Origin: Flavisolibacter sp.
GTDB taxonomy: Bacteria > Bacteroidota > Bacteroidia > Chitinophagales > Chitinophagaceae
Reading direction: 5' to 3'
Assembly (NCBI GenBank): GCA_013695175.1
Contig: JACDAZ010000417.1
Span: 1-9,750, forward strand
Length of the DNA: 9,750 nucleotides
Shown here in pieces: positions 1-8,125 of this stretch (its first letter is position 1; every line of letters begins with the position of its first letter). Both the position numbers and the translations under genes were made by a program. The notes below the pieces were generated by a model that had not been told where the DNA came from, ran no database searches, and saw only the letters and a list, made by a program, of their open reading frames with translations.

Positions 1-1
1 G

Positions 2-979
2 GAAAACATTGTCTGGAAGCAAAACTTTATTTCCCTGGTAAAACATTTTATTTATGATCTTTTTCATTTTGATGGTAAGTTTTTTGACACGCTTAAAAAC
101 CTTTTTATTAGTCCTGGATTAGTTCCTAAAGAATATATCAACGGTAAAAGGGCTAAATATCTGGATCCTATCAGGATGTATTTATTTACATCTGCTATTT
201 TCTTCATCATCTTTTTTTCTATCAGTAAAAATGGTAATCTTTTCAATATTACAGATTCAAGCAAAGTAACTAATGAAGACCGGCTTAAAATAGCTGCAAA
301 ATATGAGGAAAGGTTTATTAAAGGAGGAAGTAAAGACAGTTTTTTAATAGCTAAAAGTGCTTTATTAAGGGATACTATGCGCCCTTTTAGTGCAGCAGAA
401 ATGCTGGCTCCTCAAATTAGCTTCGGAAACCGTGATTATCACTCCTTACATGAATATGATTCTATACAAAAAACACTTCCTTTTGAGGAAAGGGACAAAT
501 GGTTATTAAGTGCAATACGAAGAAAAATGTTTGATATAAATGAAAAATATAAAGGTGATATTCAAAGTATGGGCAGGAAGTTTTTAAACGATTTTATTCA
601 CAAGTTTCCTTACATGCTTTTTTTATCATTACCCTTTTTTGCAGGGATTTTAAAATTGTTATACATAAGAAGAAAAAATTTTTTCTATAGTGATCATGCC
701 ATCTTTACAATTTATCATTTTATAATAAGTTTCATTTTACTTCTTTTTTTAATTGCATTTAAGTCTTTGCAAAATTGGTTAGAGTGGGGCGTTTTTAATT
801 TTTTCATTTTTGTTACTATAGTATGGTGGTTTATTTATTTATATAAATCTATGAGGCGTTTTTATGAACAACGCAGGGGTAAAACATTATTAAAATACTT
901 CTTACTTAACTTAACAGGTTTTGTTTTATTCAACCTTTTATTTTTTATAATATTGATCATTTCAGTTTTACAATTATAA
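2..979 (+). CDS. DUF3667 family integral membrane protein, 5' end missing
   Basis: The reading frame is open from base 2, 58 codons before its first ATG at 176, so the gene begins outside the window and 325 residues are visible. The first visible part has the DUF3667 pattern: FDGKFFDTL (about residues 23-31), then SPGLVPKEYINGKRAKYLDP, just before the first membrane helix. Members of this family usually carry a short cysteine-rich zinc-ribbon-like N-terminus; it would lie upstream and cannot be seen. Five hydrophobic segments follow, at about visible residues 59-75, 202-219, 234-253, 262-281 and 298-323. A polar, charged stretch of about 125 residues lies between the first and second. The protein ends inside the last helix. 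Function is unknown for the family. The stop codon lies 3 bases before mazG, so the two are probably co-transcribed. Family assignment is from motif recognition only. Confidence 0.8.
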   Translation, partial: ENIVWKQNFISLVKHFIYDLFHFDGKFFDTLKNLFISPGLVPKEYINGKRAKYLDPIRMYLFTSAIFFIIFFSISKNGNLFNITDSSKVTNEDRLKIAAKYEERFIKGGSKDSFLIAKSALLRDTMRPFSAAEMLAPQISFGNRDYHSLHEYDSIQKTLPFEERDKWLLSAIRRKMFDINEKYKGDIQSMGRKFLNDFIHKFPYMLFLSLPFFAGILKLLYIRRKNFFYSDHAIFTIYHFIISFILLLFLIAFKSLQNWLEWGVFNFFIFVTIVWWFIYLYKSMRRFYEQRRGKTLLKYFLLNLTGFVLFNLLFFIILIISVLQL

Positions 980-982
980 TTT

Positions 983-1753
983 ATGACAAAACATGCAGAG
1001 GCGTTTGAAAGACTGGTGCAGATAATGGATGATCTGCGTGAAAAATGTCCATGGGATAAGAAACAAACTATTCAATCTTTAAGACAACTAACGCTTGAAG
1101 AAACATATGAACTTACCGATGCTATTACAGAACAAAATTGGAAAGGAATTAAAGAAGAAGTGGGCGATCTATTCTTGCACCTGGTGTTTTATGCTAAAAT
1201 AGGTAAAGAGGAAAGTAAATTTACCCTGGAGGAAGCATTAAATGCAATTAGCGAAAAACTCATTTCACGCCATCCCCATATTTATGGTGATGTAATTGTA
1301 AATAACGATGATGATGTAAAAAAGAATTGGGAGATGCTGAAACTTAAAGAAGGTAAAAAATCTGTTTTATCCGGTGTTCCCAAAGCATTGCCTTCTTTAG
1401 TTAAAGCCATGCGGTTGCAGGAAAAAGCAAAGCAGGTGGGTTTTGAATGGGAAAATAAAGAACAGGTTTGGAAAAAAGTGGAAGAAGAAATAAATGAAAT
1501 GAACCAGGTAATTAACGAACAAAACCAGACAAAAATGGAGGAGGAGTTTGGCGATGTTCTTTTTTCACTTGTGAATTTTGCACGTTTTTTGCAAATCGAC
1601 GCCGAACATGCACTTGAAGTCACTAATAAAAAATTTATTTCAAGGTTTAATGCTATGGAAGAAATGGCAACTGCTTCGGGTAAAACACTTCATGAAATGA
1701 ACCTGCAGGAAATGGATCAACTTTGGAATGAGATCAAACAGAAGCGAATTTGA
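983..1753 (+). CDS. mazG: Nucleoside triphosphate pyrophosphohydrolase MazG
   Basis: MazG hydrolyses (d)NTPs to the monophosphate and pyrophosphate in the cytoplasm. It is regarded as a house-cleaning enzyme and, in E. coli, affects the stringent response. The protein has 256 residues, close to the 263 of E. coli MazG, and contains both tandem MazG domains. The first has the family signature CPWDKKQTIQSL (22-33), followed by the metal-binding E39-E40-x-x-E43 and E59-x-x-D62. A RHPHIYGD motif lies at 96-103. The second domain repeats the metal-binding pattern as EEEINE (167-172) and EEEFGD (186-191), so both sites look intact. The ATG lies 3 bases after the upstream DUF3667 gene, with no clear Shine-Dalgarno sequence. 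The TGA stop overlaps the TTG start of the downstream histidine kinase by 4 bases, suggesting one operon with coupled translation. Confidence 0.95.
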   Translation: MTKHAEAFERLVQIMDDLREKCPWDKKQTIQSLRQLTLEETYELTDAITEQNWKGIKEEVGDLFLHLVFYAKIGKEESKFTLEEALNAISEKLISRHPHIYGDVIVNNDDDVKKNWEMLKLKEGKKSVLSGVPKALPSLVKAMRLQEKAKQVGFEWENKEQVWKKVEEEINEMNQVINEQNQTKMEEEFGDVLFSLVNFARFLQIDAEHALEVTNKKFISRFNAMEEMATASGKTLHEMNLQEMDQLWNEIKQKRI

Positions 1754-4700
1754 TTTTTGGAAAAATAAATAATCACCTACCTAAGAGCACACTGCTTATA
1801 GCAGCTGTTTTGTTATTCTTCCTATCTCTTGTTTCTGCATATTACTTTAGTGTTAAACCTTCTGTAAGGCAGGAAGTGAAAAGGCTGGAGCATTATATAC
1901 ATAAGCAACAAAAAGATTACAATGAATTTATTTCAGATTCATTGCTCATGCGAAAATTAGTGCAGCAAAGAGAATCGCTCGAAGAATTTAAGGCATTAGC
2001 TGATAAGGAATATGGAATTTTTTTGTTTGCTGAAACTATTTCAGGTGAACATGAAATAATATTCTGGAACAACCAGCGTATTTTGCCGCCACAAGCAGAT
2101 TATTCGCTTCTTGATGGTGAGTATTTTCAGCAATTGGCCAATGGATATTACCTGATAATAAAGAACACTATAACTCTTTCCGGGCTTTCAAATAACGTAG
2201 TGTCGTATGCCTTCATCCCTGTCATGTACTTATATGATCTGCAACAATCAAGTTATTTACAATCTCATTTCGCACATGATAAACAGGCAATTAATAAAAT
2301 ACATATTAGTGCAATAGAAACACCATTTCTGGTAAATTCAATTTCAGGTAAAAGACTGTTTCATATTGATAGGAAAACATATACACCTGTTGCTACCGGT
2401 GACCCTGTAACCTCCTTTTTGCGGATTCTTGCTTTTGTTTTACTTCTTGCTTTTGTACATTTTTTTACAGAATCTATTAGAAAAAAAAGAAGTGCTTTAT
2501 TTAGTGTGATTGCACTGGCTGGTTTATTAATTATAGTCAGGATTATACTTCTGCTTTTCCCGGGTATTTTTTCTTTCAGGCAGTTTCAATTATTTGATCC
2601 AACAATTTATGGTACTAACACTCTTAATCGTTCATTAGGCGATCTTTTAATAAATGCCATTTTCTTTTGCTGGTTTGTTGTTTACACCTGGTATAACATG
2701 GGTCCCTGGCAGGCACTTGAAACTTTTATAAATGGTAAAAAGAAGTATTTGCTATATGCATTTATTTTAATGATTCTTATTTTTTCAACTTTTCTATTTG
2801 CTAATGTCATAAGAAGTATGGTGGCTGATTCAAAGATTTCTTTTAATGTTATAGATTTCTTCAGCCTGACCAAATTCACGGTAGTCGGTTTAGTTGTTTT
2901 GGCGTTGCTTTGCCTTACCTATTATTATTTTACCCGCATTTTATTCAGGTTGCTGTTTACAATTTACCGGAGAAATAACTTTTATATTTATTTTACAATT
3001 ACTCTGATAGGTTTAGTATATCTCAGTTTTCAATCTTCCAACTCCCTGGTTCTATTTCAAATACCGGTGCTTTTATGGCTGCTTGCTTATACTTTTTTAT
3101 TAAGCCAGGAAAAATTCATTGTCAATAAATTCAGAATCACCATTGCCGGAATTTTATTCTGGATTTTCATTTTTTCAGTCTCACTGGCTGCAGTTATTCT
3201 ACGTGAAAACAGGGAAAAAGAAATCATCATCCGTAAAAACATTGCCGAAAAATATGATCAGTTAACAGATCCTTCTGGTGAACGGACAATCAGTATAGCC
3301 TTGGCATATCTTGATGTCCCATTTCTGCGCGATAATTTCTGGCGGTTCAGGCACCCTCAGCAAAATACTTTTATAAGAGACAGTATTGTTAGTGCCAACA
3401 TGAGTGGTTATTTAAACAGGTATGATACTAAAATATATATTTATGATTCGCTTACCCGGCCGGTAAATAATTCAGATGCTTTGTCATATGCCGAATTAAA
3501 TACCATTTTCACATTTCAAAGCAGGAGAACCGAGATACCCGATCTTTATTATCATGAAACCTCTTATGATCAATATACATACATTACCAAAAGAGTAATA
3601 TCAGGTGGCGATAAGGCAATTGGCACTTTTTTCATGCTGTCTACTCCAAAAAAATATAACCAGGAGGCTTTCTACCCCGAGCTATTCAGAAGAATCAATA
3701 AATCCGATGCAGAAAATTCACCCATCTATTCATACGCTATTTATAAAAGAAATTTACTGGTTGCATCCAGCAGTAAGTATCCATTTAGATTTAATTTATT
3801 AGCTACAGAAGTACCAAGAGAGGAATTTGAAAGACGAATTGTTGATGACAGTGACGAATTGTGGTTTAAGGCCAGTAACACTAAGGTTGTTGTAATAGCT
3901 AAAAAAAGAGATACACTTATTGAAAGTATTACCCTGTTCTCTTATTTATTTTGTGCCTTTCTTTTTATGGTGGCTTTACTGCAGGGAATCACCATTCTTT
4001 TACGTGCAGGTGAGGACTGGAAAGAGATTAATATATTCTGGCAATTGAATATTCGTTCTCAGGTTCACAGTACAATTATTTTTATAAGTCTTTTTTCGTT
4101 TATCATAATTGGTGTTGCAACTATATCATTTTTTATAAGCAGGTATAATCGTAATAATGTTGATAAATTAAGCCGAACTGCAGGCATTTTAGTTAGAGAA
4201 ATGCGTAATAAGGTAGAGGAGTTTGGAACTTTTGATGATGTAATAAAAATTTATGATCCTGTTACAAATCAAAATCTTCAAAAGCTGGTTCAGGAAGTAG
4301 CCGATATACACAATGTTGATGTAAATGTTTATGATCTTCAGGGTGATCTGCAGGTATCCTCTGAGTCGGAGGTTTATAAACGGGGTATTCTTAGCAGTAA
4401 GATGCACCCTGAAGCATATTACCACCTGCACCGCATGCGGCAGGTTCAGTATGTACAAAGAGAAACAATGAGTTCTCTTAATTACTTGAGTATTTATGCT
4501 GCAGTAAGAGATGAAAATGGTCAGGTGTATGCATATTTAAACATACCATACTTTTTGTCGCAGATAGATCTTAACCAGGAAATTTCAAATTTTCTTGTTA
4601 CCATCATTAACCTGAACGCTTTTGTATTTTTATTGGCAGGTATTATTGCTTTATTCATTGCAAACAGAATTACCAGGTCTTTTTCTATAATAGGAGATAA

Positions 4701-5511
4701 AATGAAAGAGATAAGGCTTGGAAAAACCAATGAAGAAATTGTTTGGAACAGAAAGGATGAAATAGGTGAACTGGTAAAGCAGTATAATAAAATGGTGCAC
4801 CAGTTGGAGCAAAGTGCAGATGCATTGGCTAAAAGTGAAAGAGAAGGCGCCTGGAGGGAAATGGCAAGACAGGTAGCGCATGAAATAAAGAACCCTTTGA
4901 CGCCTATGAAACTTAGTATTCAATTTTTACAAAAAGCCATTCATAATAATCAGCCCAATGTAAAAGATCTTACAACAAGTGTTACCAATACTTTAGTTGA
5001 ACAAATTGATCATCTATCGAAAATAGCAGCTGATTTTGCTCGTTTTGCTCATATTGGTAATTTAAAAACAGAGGTTTTTGATCTTCACCAGGTTTTGGAT
5101 AATCTAAAAGAACTTTTTGGTTCCAATCCCAATGTGGAATTTCATTGGTTTAGGTTAGCTCACCCCGTTATAATAAAAGCAGATAAAACACATATGAACC
5201 GTCTCTTTACAAACCTAATCACCAACTCAATTGACGCCTGTGGTGGTAATGAAAATTGCAGGATAGAGATCAGGGAAGATTTAATTAAGGACGATATATT
5301 AATTCAAATAAAAGATAATGGTGAAGGCATTGAAGAAGAAATGCAATCCAAAATATTTACGCCAAACTTTACAACAAAAACATCCGGAACAGGTCTTGGC
5401 TTAGCTATGTGTAAAAGTATTGTGGAACAGGCTGATGGAGAAATATGGTTTAAGACAACCCCCGGCGAAGGAACATGCTTTTATGTGCAGTTGCCATTGT
5501 ATACTACATAA
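1750..5511 (+). CDS. Large multi-pass NtrY-like sensor histidine kinase
   Basis: A 1253-residue membrane histidine kinase. By hydrophobicity I count 12 helices: about 14-33, 222-240, 249-270, 297-315, 333-353, 373-393, then three more before residue 480, and 726-749, 774-797 and 948-971. The positive-inside rule then places three large domains outside the cytoplasm, at about 34-218, 485-725 and 798-947. The cytoplasmic end has a HAMP domain (about 972-1024) and a HisKA H-box with phospho-acceptor H1044 in the motif AHEIKNPLTPMKLS. The N-box follows (N1155, N1159), then the G1 box DNGEGI (1189-1194) and the G2 box GTGLGL (1213-1218), all intact. The preceding GAWREMAR is typical of NtrY-type kinases. 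No receiver domain or partner regulator is present here. The start is TTG: an in-frame TGA at 1729-1731 limits the frame, and the next in-frame ATG would remove the first helix. The ligand is unknown. Confidence 0.92.
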   Translation: MIFGKINNHLPKSTLLIAAVLLFFLSLVSAYYFSVKPSVRQEVKRLEHYIHKQQKDYNEFISDSLLMRKLVQQRESLEEFKALADKEYGIFLFAETISGEHEIIFWNNQRILPPQADYSLLDGEYFQQLANGYYLIIKNTITLSGLSNNVVSYAFIPVMYLYDLQQSSYLQSHFAHDKQAINKIHISAIETPFLVNSISGKRLFHIDRKTYTPVATGDPVTSFLRILAFVLLLAFVHFFTESIRKKRSALFSVIALAGLLIIVRIILLLFPGIFSFRQFQLFDPTIYGTNTLNRSLGDLLINAIFFCWFVVYTWYNMGPWQALETFINGKKKYLLYAFILMILIFSTFLFANVIRSMVADSKISFNVIDFFSLTKFTVVGLVVLALLCLTYYYFTRILFRLLFTIYRRNNFYIYFTITLIGLVYLSFQSSNSLVLFQIPVLLWLLAYTFLLSQEKFIVNKFRITIAGILFWIFIFSVSLAAVILRENREKEIIIRKNIAEKYDQLTDPSGERTISIALAYLDVPFLRDNFWRFRHPQQNTFIRDSIVSANMSGYLNRYDTKIYIYDSLTRPVNNSDALSYAELNTIFTFQSRRTEIPDLYYHETSYDQYTYITKRVISGGDKAIGTFFMLSTPKKYNQEAFYPELFRRINKSDAENSPIYSYAIYKRNLLVASSSKYPFRFNLLATEVPREEFERRIVDDSDELWFKASNTKVVVIAKKRDTLIESITLFSYLFCAFLFMVALLQGITILLRAGEDWKEINIFWQLNIRSQVHSTIIFISLFSFIIIGVATISFFISRYNRNNVDKLSRTAGILVREMRNKVEEFGTFDDVIKIYDPVTNQNLQKLVQEVADIHNVDVNVYDLQGDLQVSSESEVYKRGILSSKMHPEAYYHLHRMRQVQYVQRETMSSLNYLSIYAAVRDENGQVYAYLNIPYFLSQIDLNQEISNFLVTIINLNAFVFLLAGIIALFIANRITRSFSIIGDKMKEIRLGKTNEEIVWNRKDEIGELVKQYNKMVHQLEQSADALAKSEREGAWREMARQVAHEIKNPLTPMKLSIQFLQKAIHNNQPNVKDLTTSVTNTLVEQIDHLSKIAADFARFAHIGNLKTEVFDLHQVLDNLKELFGSNPNVEFHWFRLAHPVIIKADKTHMNRLFTNLITNSIDACGGNENCRIEIREDLIKDDILIQIKDNGEGIEEEMQSKIFTPNFTTKTSGTGLGLAMCKSIVEQADGEIWFKTTPGEGTCFYVQLPLYTT

Positions 5512-7186
5512 GATTTTTTTCCTTTTTTCTTGCTTGTAAAAAGTTTTCAAATTCACTAAGGCTATAACTGCTCAAATTATATTCTTTGGTCAAACCTCCT
5601 TTTTGTGCAACCAAAACACCATATTTAATGTTTTGAAATTCTTCAGTTGAATGTGCATCTGGATTTACTGACAACAAAACTTTATTTTCCAGTGCATAAT
5701 CAATCCATCTCCAATCCATATCTAAACGCCTGGGATTGGCATTGATTTCAATAACAACTTTATGTTCTGCACAGGCATCAATAATTTGTTTATGATTAAC
5801 AGGATATCCATTTCTGCGTGTGAGCAATCTTCCTGTCATGTGACCAAGTATAGTAACATAGGGATTTTTAACAGCACTTAATAAACGATGCATTGCTTTT
5901 TCTTCAGACATTGTAAGATTTGAATGAACAGATGCAATAACAAGATCAAAAGTTGATAGAACAGAATCTTCAAAATCCAAAGCACCATCAGTAAGAATAT
6001 CGCATTCTATACTTTTAAAAATCTTAAAAGGTGCAAGTCTTTTATTTAGTTCATTAATCTCTTTGTGTTGATCTCTTATCTTATTTTCATCCAATCCATT
6101 GGCGTAATATGCAGCTTTGGAATGATCTGAAATAACCAGGTATTCAAAGCCAAGTTCAATTAGTTCTTTAGCCATATCTTCTATGGAATAAGCGCCATCA
6201 CTCCAGGTACTGTGGGAGTGAATTAATCCTTTTACATCGCTTGTTTGTAAAACAGGTGGAACCGGTTCTTTAGTTTTATTGTATAAATATTTTTCAGTTT
6301 CGCGTAAATAAGGAGGCACGTAATTTAATTGTGCTGACTTAAAAATATCATCCTCAGAATTAAAAGTTATTGATTCTGTTTCAGAGAATTTATTTTTCCA
6401 TGCCTGAATAAATTCATCATTGCCTGTAGTGGTAAATAAAGTGTTTATAAAATCTCCTTCACTGCATAAATAAAACTTCAGTCTTATGGCATCATTAGCA
6501 AGCAATTCTATATGTTGGTCTGATTCAGAAGAGATGGTAGAATCTTCTGTTTGCAAAAAAGATATAAGTTTTTGCTTAGGCACCGTAGTTACCCATTCCA
6601 GCAAATCAATCACTTCAGATTGTCTTCTAAAAGCACCTGATATTTCCAGTTTATTGTTATTAAATTTTTTCTCCAGCTTTTGTTGGAATGCCTGTACAAA
6701 GCCTTCTACTTGTGCGTATAAATATTTACCGGAGTTTTGTTGTTGAAAGTGGATGGCTTCAAGAATGTTTTGTTGTGTCTTTGCTCCAAAACCTTTTTTA
6801 TCCGCTATCACATTTTCCTGGCAGGCTTGTTTTAAATCATCGATAGTATCAATGTTAAGCTCTTTCCAAAGTGTATGAATTTTTTTTGGACCTAAACCTT
6901 TTATATTCATCATCTCCAAAACACCTTTTGGAGTTTCACTAATTAATTTTTCCAGCTGCTCCAGTTTGCCTGTTTCAAGGATTTCAAATATGCTATTACC
7001 AACGCTTTCACCAATTCCTCTTATAGAAGAAATTTTTTGTTTGCTTAATGAACTTATTGCTTCAGGATATTTTTCAAGGGTAAAGGCTGCACTGGAAAAG
7101 CTTTTCGATTTAAATGCATTTTCTCCATGTATGTCCATCATTTTTGAGAGGAGAGAAAGTTGATCTGCAATTTCATAATTATCCAT
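5504..7186 (-). CDS. polX: PolX-type protein: HhH domains, degenerate family X polymerase domain, PHP phosphoesterase domain
   Basis: The 560-residue length and layout match bacterial PolX (570 in B. subtilis), a repair polymerase with a 3'-5' exonuclease. Helix-hairpin-helix motifs lie at about 56-63 (RGIGESVG) and 95-102 (KGLGPKK), and the polymerase region at about 155-310. The C-terminal PHP domain (about 320-545) keeps its metal ligands: H323 and H325 in HSHSTWSDG, D354-H355, E394, H421, H449, and D510 with H512. The polymerase domain looks dead. After GAFRR (184-188), an ungapped match to the usual R-R-x(6)-D-x-D puts L195 and E197 where the two catalytic aspartates belong, and K237 sits where the third is expected. 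The protein may thus act only as a PHP nuclease with DNA-binding HhH motifs. It converges on the histidine kinase and overlaps its 3' end by 8 bases. It is likely to be annotated simply as DNA polymerase/3'-5' exonuclease PolX. Confidence 0.9.
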   Translation of the reverse strand: MDNYEIADQLSLLSKMMDIHGENAFKSKSFSSAAFTLEKYPEAISSLSKQKISSIRGIGESVGNSIFEILETGKLEQLEKLISETPKGVLEMMNIKGLGPKKIHTLWKELNIDTIDDLKQACQENVIADKKGFGAKTQQNILEAIHFQQQNSGKYLYAQVEGFVQAFQQKLEKKFNNNKLEISGAFRRQSEVIDLLEWVTTVPKQKLISFLQTEDSTISSESDQHIELLANDAIRLKFYLCSEGDFINTLFTTTGNDEFIQAWKNKFSETESITFNSEDDIFKSAQLNYVPPYLRETEKYLYNKTKEPVPPVLQTSDVKGLIHSHSTWSDGAYSIEDMAKELIELGFEYLVISDHSKAAYYANGLDENKIRDQHKEINELNKRLAPFKIFKSIECDILTDGALDFEDSVLSTFDLVIASVHSNLTMSEEKAMHRLLSAVKNPYVTILGHMTGRLLTRRNGYPVNHKQIIDACAEHKVVIEINANPRRLDMDWRWIDYALENKVLLSVNPDAHSTEEFQNIKYGVLVAQKGGLTKEYNLSSYSLSEFENFLQARKKEKNLM

Positions 7187-7190
7187 TATG

Positions 7191-7197
7191 CAAGTTA
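7191..7197 (-). promoter_or_regulatory. Possible -7 box of polX promoter
   Basis: On the minus strand this reads TAACTTG, one T short of the Bacteroidota -7 consensus TAnnTTTG. With the spacing shown by the SRP RNA promoter in this window (transcript starts 5 bases after the final G), transcription would begin exactly at the A of the polX ATG. No TTTG box is seen at the right distance upstream. This is a weak call. Confidence 0.25.
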
Positions 7198-7295
7198 ACC
7201 ATTAAGCTATTCTGTAGAAAGTTGTACGGGGCTTGTAGCAATTAGATTCAAAATTTTTTAACGACCATGTCTGCAATATAGAATGCTAAAGCTCT

Positions 7296-7303
7296 TATAT
7301 TTG
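7296..7303 (+). promoter_or_regulatory. SRP RNA promoter, -7 box TATATTTG
   Basis: TATATTTG fits the Bacteroidota -7 consensus TAnnTTTG exactly. The predicted first base of the SRP RNA terminal stem (7308) lies 5 bases after the box, as expected for a transcription start. The -33 box is poor: only TCTG at 7270-7273 resembles TTTG. The 109 bases between the polX start and this box (7187-7295) contain no gene that I can recognise. Confidence 0.7.
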
Positions 7304-7307
7304 CAGC

Positions 7308-7402
7308 GGCAGGTCTTGCACGACCAGCTCCTGCTGAATTCCCCCAGGATCGGAAGGTAGCAAGGGTAGGCGGTTGTAGCGGTGCGATGTAAGTAGCCTG
7401 CC
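7308..7402 (+). ncRNA. ffs: Signal recognition particle RNA, small bacterial (4.5S) type
   Basis: The RNA component of SRP pairs with the Ffh protein to target membrane and secreted proteins co-translationally. The conserved S-domain tip is present: CAGGATCGGAAGGTAGCA at about 7345-7362, with the GGAA tetraloop at 7352-7355 and the asymmetric AGCA loop strand after it. A CCC/GGG helix flanks this tip. The ends close with GGCAGG (7308-7313) pairing with CCTGCC (7397-7402), followed inside by TTGCA pairing with TGTAA. The length of about 95 nt is that of the small type without an Alu domain. A -7 promoter box lies just upstream and a T-run just downstream, so it is probably its own transcription unit. 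End positions are set by the terminal helix and could shift by a few bases. Confidence 0.93.
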
Positions 7403-7410
7403 ATTTTTTT
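7397..7410 (+). terminator. T-run terminator of SRP RNA
   Basis: The 3' strand of the terminal SRP helix (CCTGCC) is followed by A and seven T residues (7404-7410). The RNA's own closing helix plus this T-run can act as the intrinsic terminator. No separate hairpin is seen. Confidence 0.5.
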
Positions 7411-7449
7411 ATCTCACTTTTCCAATCAGTTTTATTACTTTCCTTTAAT

Positions 7450-7456
7450 TATCTTG
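7450..7456 (+). promoter_or_regulatory. Possible -7 box of the transaldolase promoter
   Basis: TATCTTG is a one-base-short version of TAnnTTTG. Applying the 5-base spacing seen at the SRP RNA, transcription would start near 7461, 14 bases before the transaldolase ATG. No TTTG was found near the -33 position. The box sits after the SRP RNA T-run, which favours a separate transcript. Confidence 0.35.
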
Positions 7457-7474
7457 CACGCCTAAAAAAACTAC

Positions 7475-8125
7475 ATGAAATTTTTCATCGATACGGCTAA
7501 TTTAGATCAGATTAAAGAAGCACACGAACTTGGTATATTAGATGGTGTTACAACTAATCCTTCTTTGATGGCAAAAGAAGGCATAAAAGGTGAAGAAGCT
7601 ATTAGTAACCATTATAAAACCATTTGCGAAATGGTTAATGGCGATATAAGTGCCGAAGTTCTTTCTACCGATGTTAAAACAATTATTGAAGAAGGTAAAA
7701 AACTTGCTGCCATTCACCCCAATATTGTTGTAAAAGTTCCCATGATAAAAGATGGTGTAAAGGCTATTAAATGGTTTACTGATAACGGCATCCGCACCAA
7801 TTGTACACTTATTTTTTCTGCAGGACAGGCTATCCTGGCTGCTAAAGCCGGGGCGGCTTATGTTTCTCCTTTCATCGGCAGGATAGATGACAGTGGATGG
7901 GATGGAATGGTTCTAATAGAACAGATCTCCAATATTTTTGCTATTCAGGGTTTTAAAACAGAAATTTTAGCCGCATCTATACGTTCTCCAAATCATATTG
8001 TTCGTGCAGCTGAATTAGGTGCAGATGTATGTACCTGCCCGCTGGAATCAATCCTGGGTTTATTAAAACACCCGCTTACAGATATTGGTTTAGCTAAGTT
8101 TTTGGAAGATGCAAAGAAGATGTAA
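7475..8125 (+). CDS. tal: Transaldolase, FSA/TalC/MipB family (often annotated fructose-6-phosphate aldolase)
   Basis: A cytoplasmic class I aldolase-fold enzyme of 216 residues, the short form of transaldolase. Transaldolase moves a dihydroxyacetone unit between sedoheptulose 7-phosphate and glyceraldehyde 3-phosphate in the non-oxidative pentose phosphate pathway. The opening [10 protein letters not shown] and GVTTNPSL (24-31) are family signatures. The Schiff-base lysine is K87 in VVKVPM. Two residues separate the subgroups. E. coli fructose-6-phosphate aldolase has Gln59 and Tyr131, while transaldolases have Glu and Phe. Here the matching residues are E61 (in ISAEV) and F133 (in [10 protein letters not shown]), so transaldolase activity is the better guess. 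This subgroup call rests on alignment by eye. Its 3' end overlaps the convergent minus-strand gene by 32 bases. The gene stands alone, with no pentose phosphate neighbour in the window. Confidence 0.93.
   Translation: MKFFIDTANLDQIKEAHELGILDGVTTNPSLMAKEGIKGEEAISNHYKTICEMVNGDISAEVLSTDVKTIIEEGKKLAAIHPNIVVKVPMIKDGVKAIKWFTDNGIRTNCTLIFSAGQAILAAKAGAAYVSPFIGRIDDSGWDGMVLIEQISNIFAIQGFKTEILAASIRSPNHIVRAAELGADVCTCPLESILGLLKHPLTDIGLAKFLEDAKKM

Noticed and set aside
4189..4923. Three overlapping minus-strand open frames of 69-90 codons inside the histidine kinase gene
   Set aside because: They are antisense to a well-supported kinase region (third outer domain, HAMP) and show no recognisable domain. They are low-complexity frames in AT-rich DNA.
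6486..7163. Plus-strand open frames of 65 and 86 codons opposite polX
   Set aside because: Ser/Cys/Leu-rich translations are typical of the reverse strand of a coding region; the polX frame has clear domains throughout.
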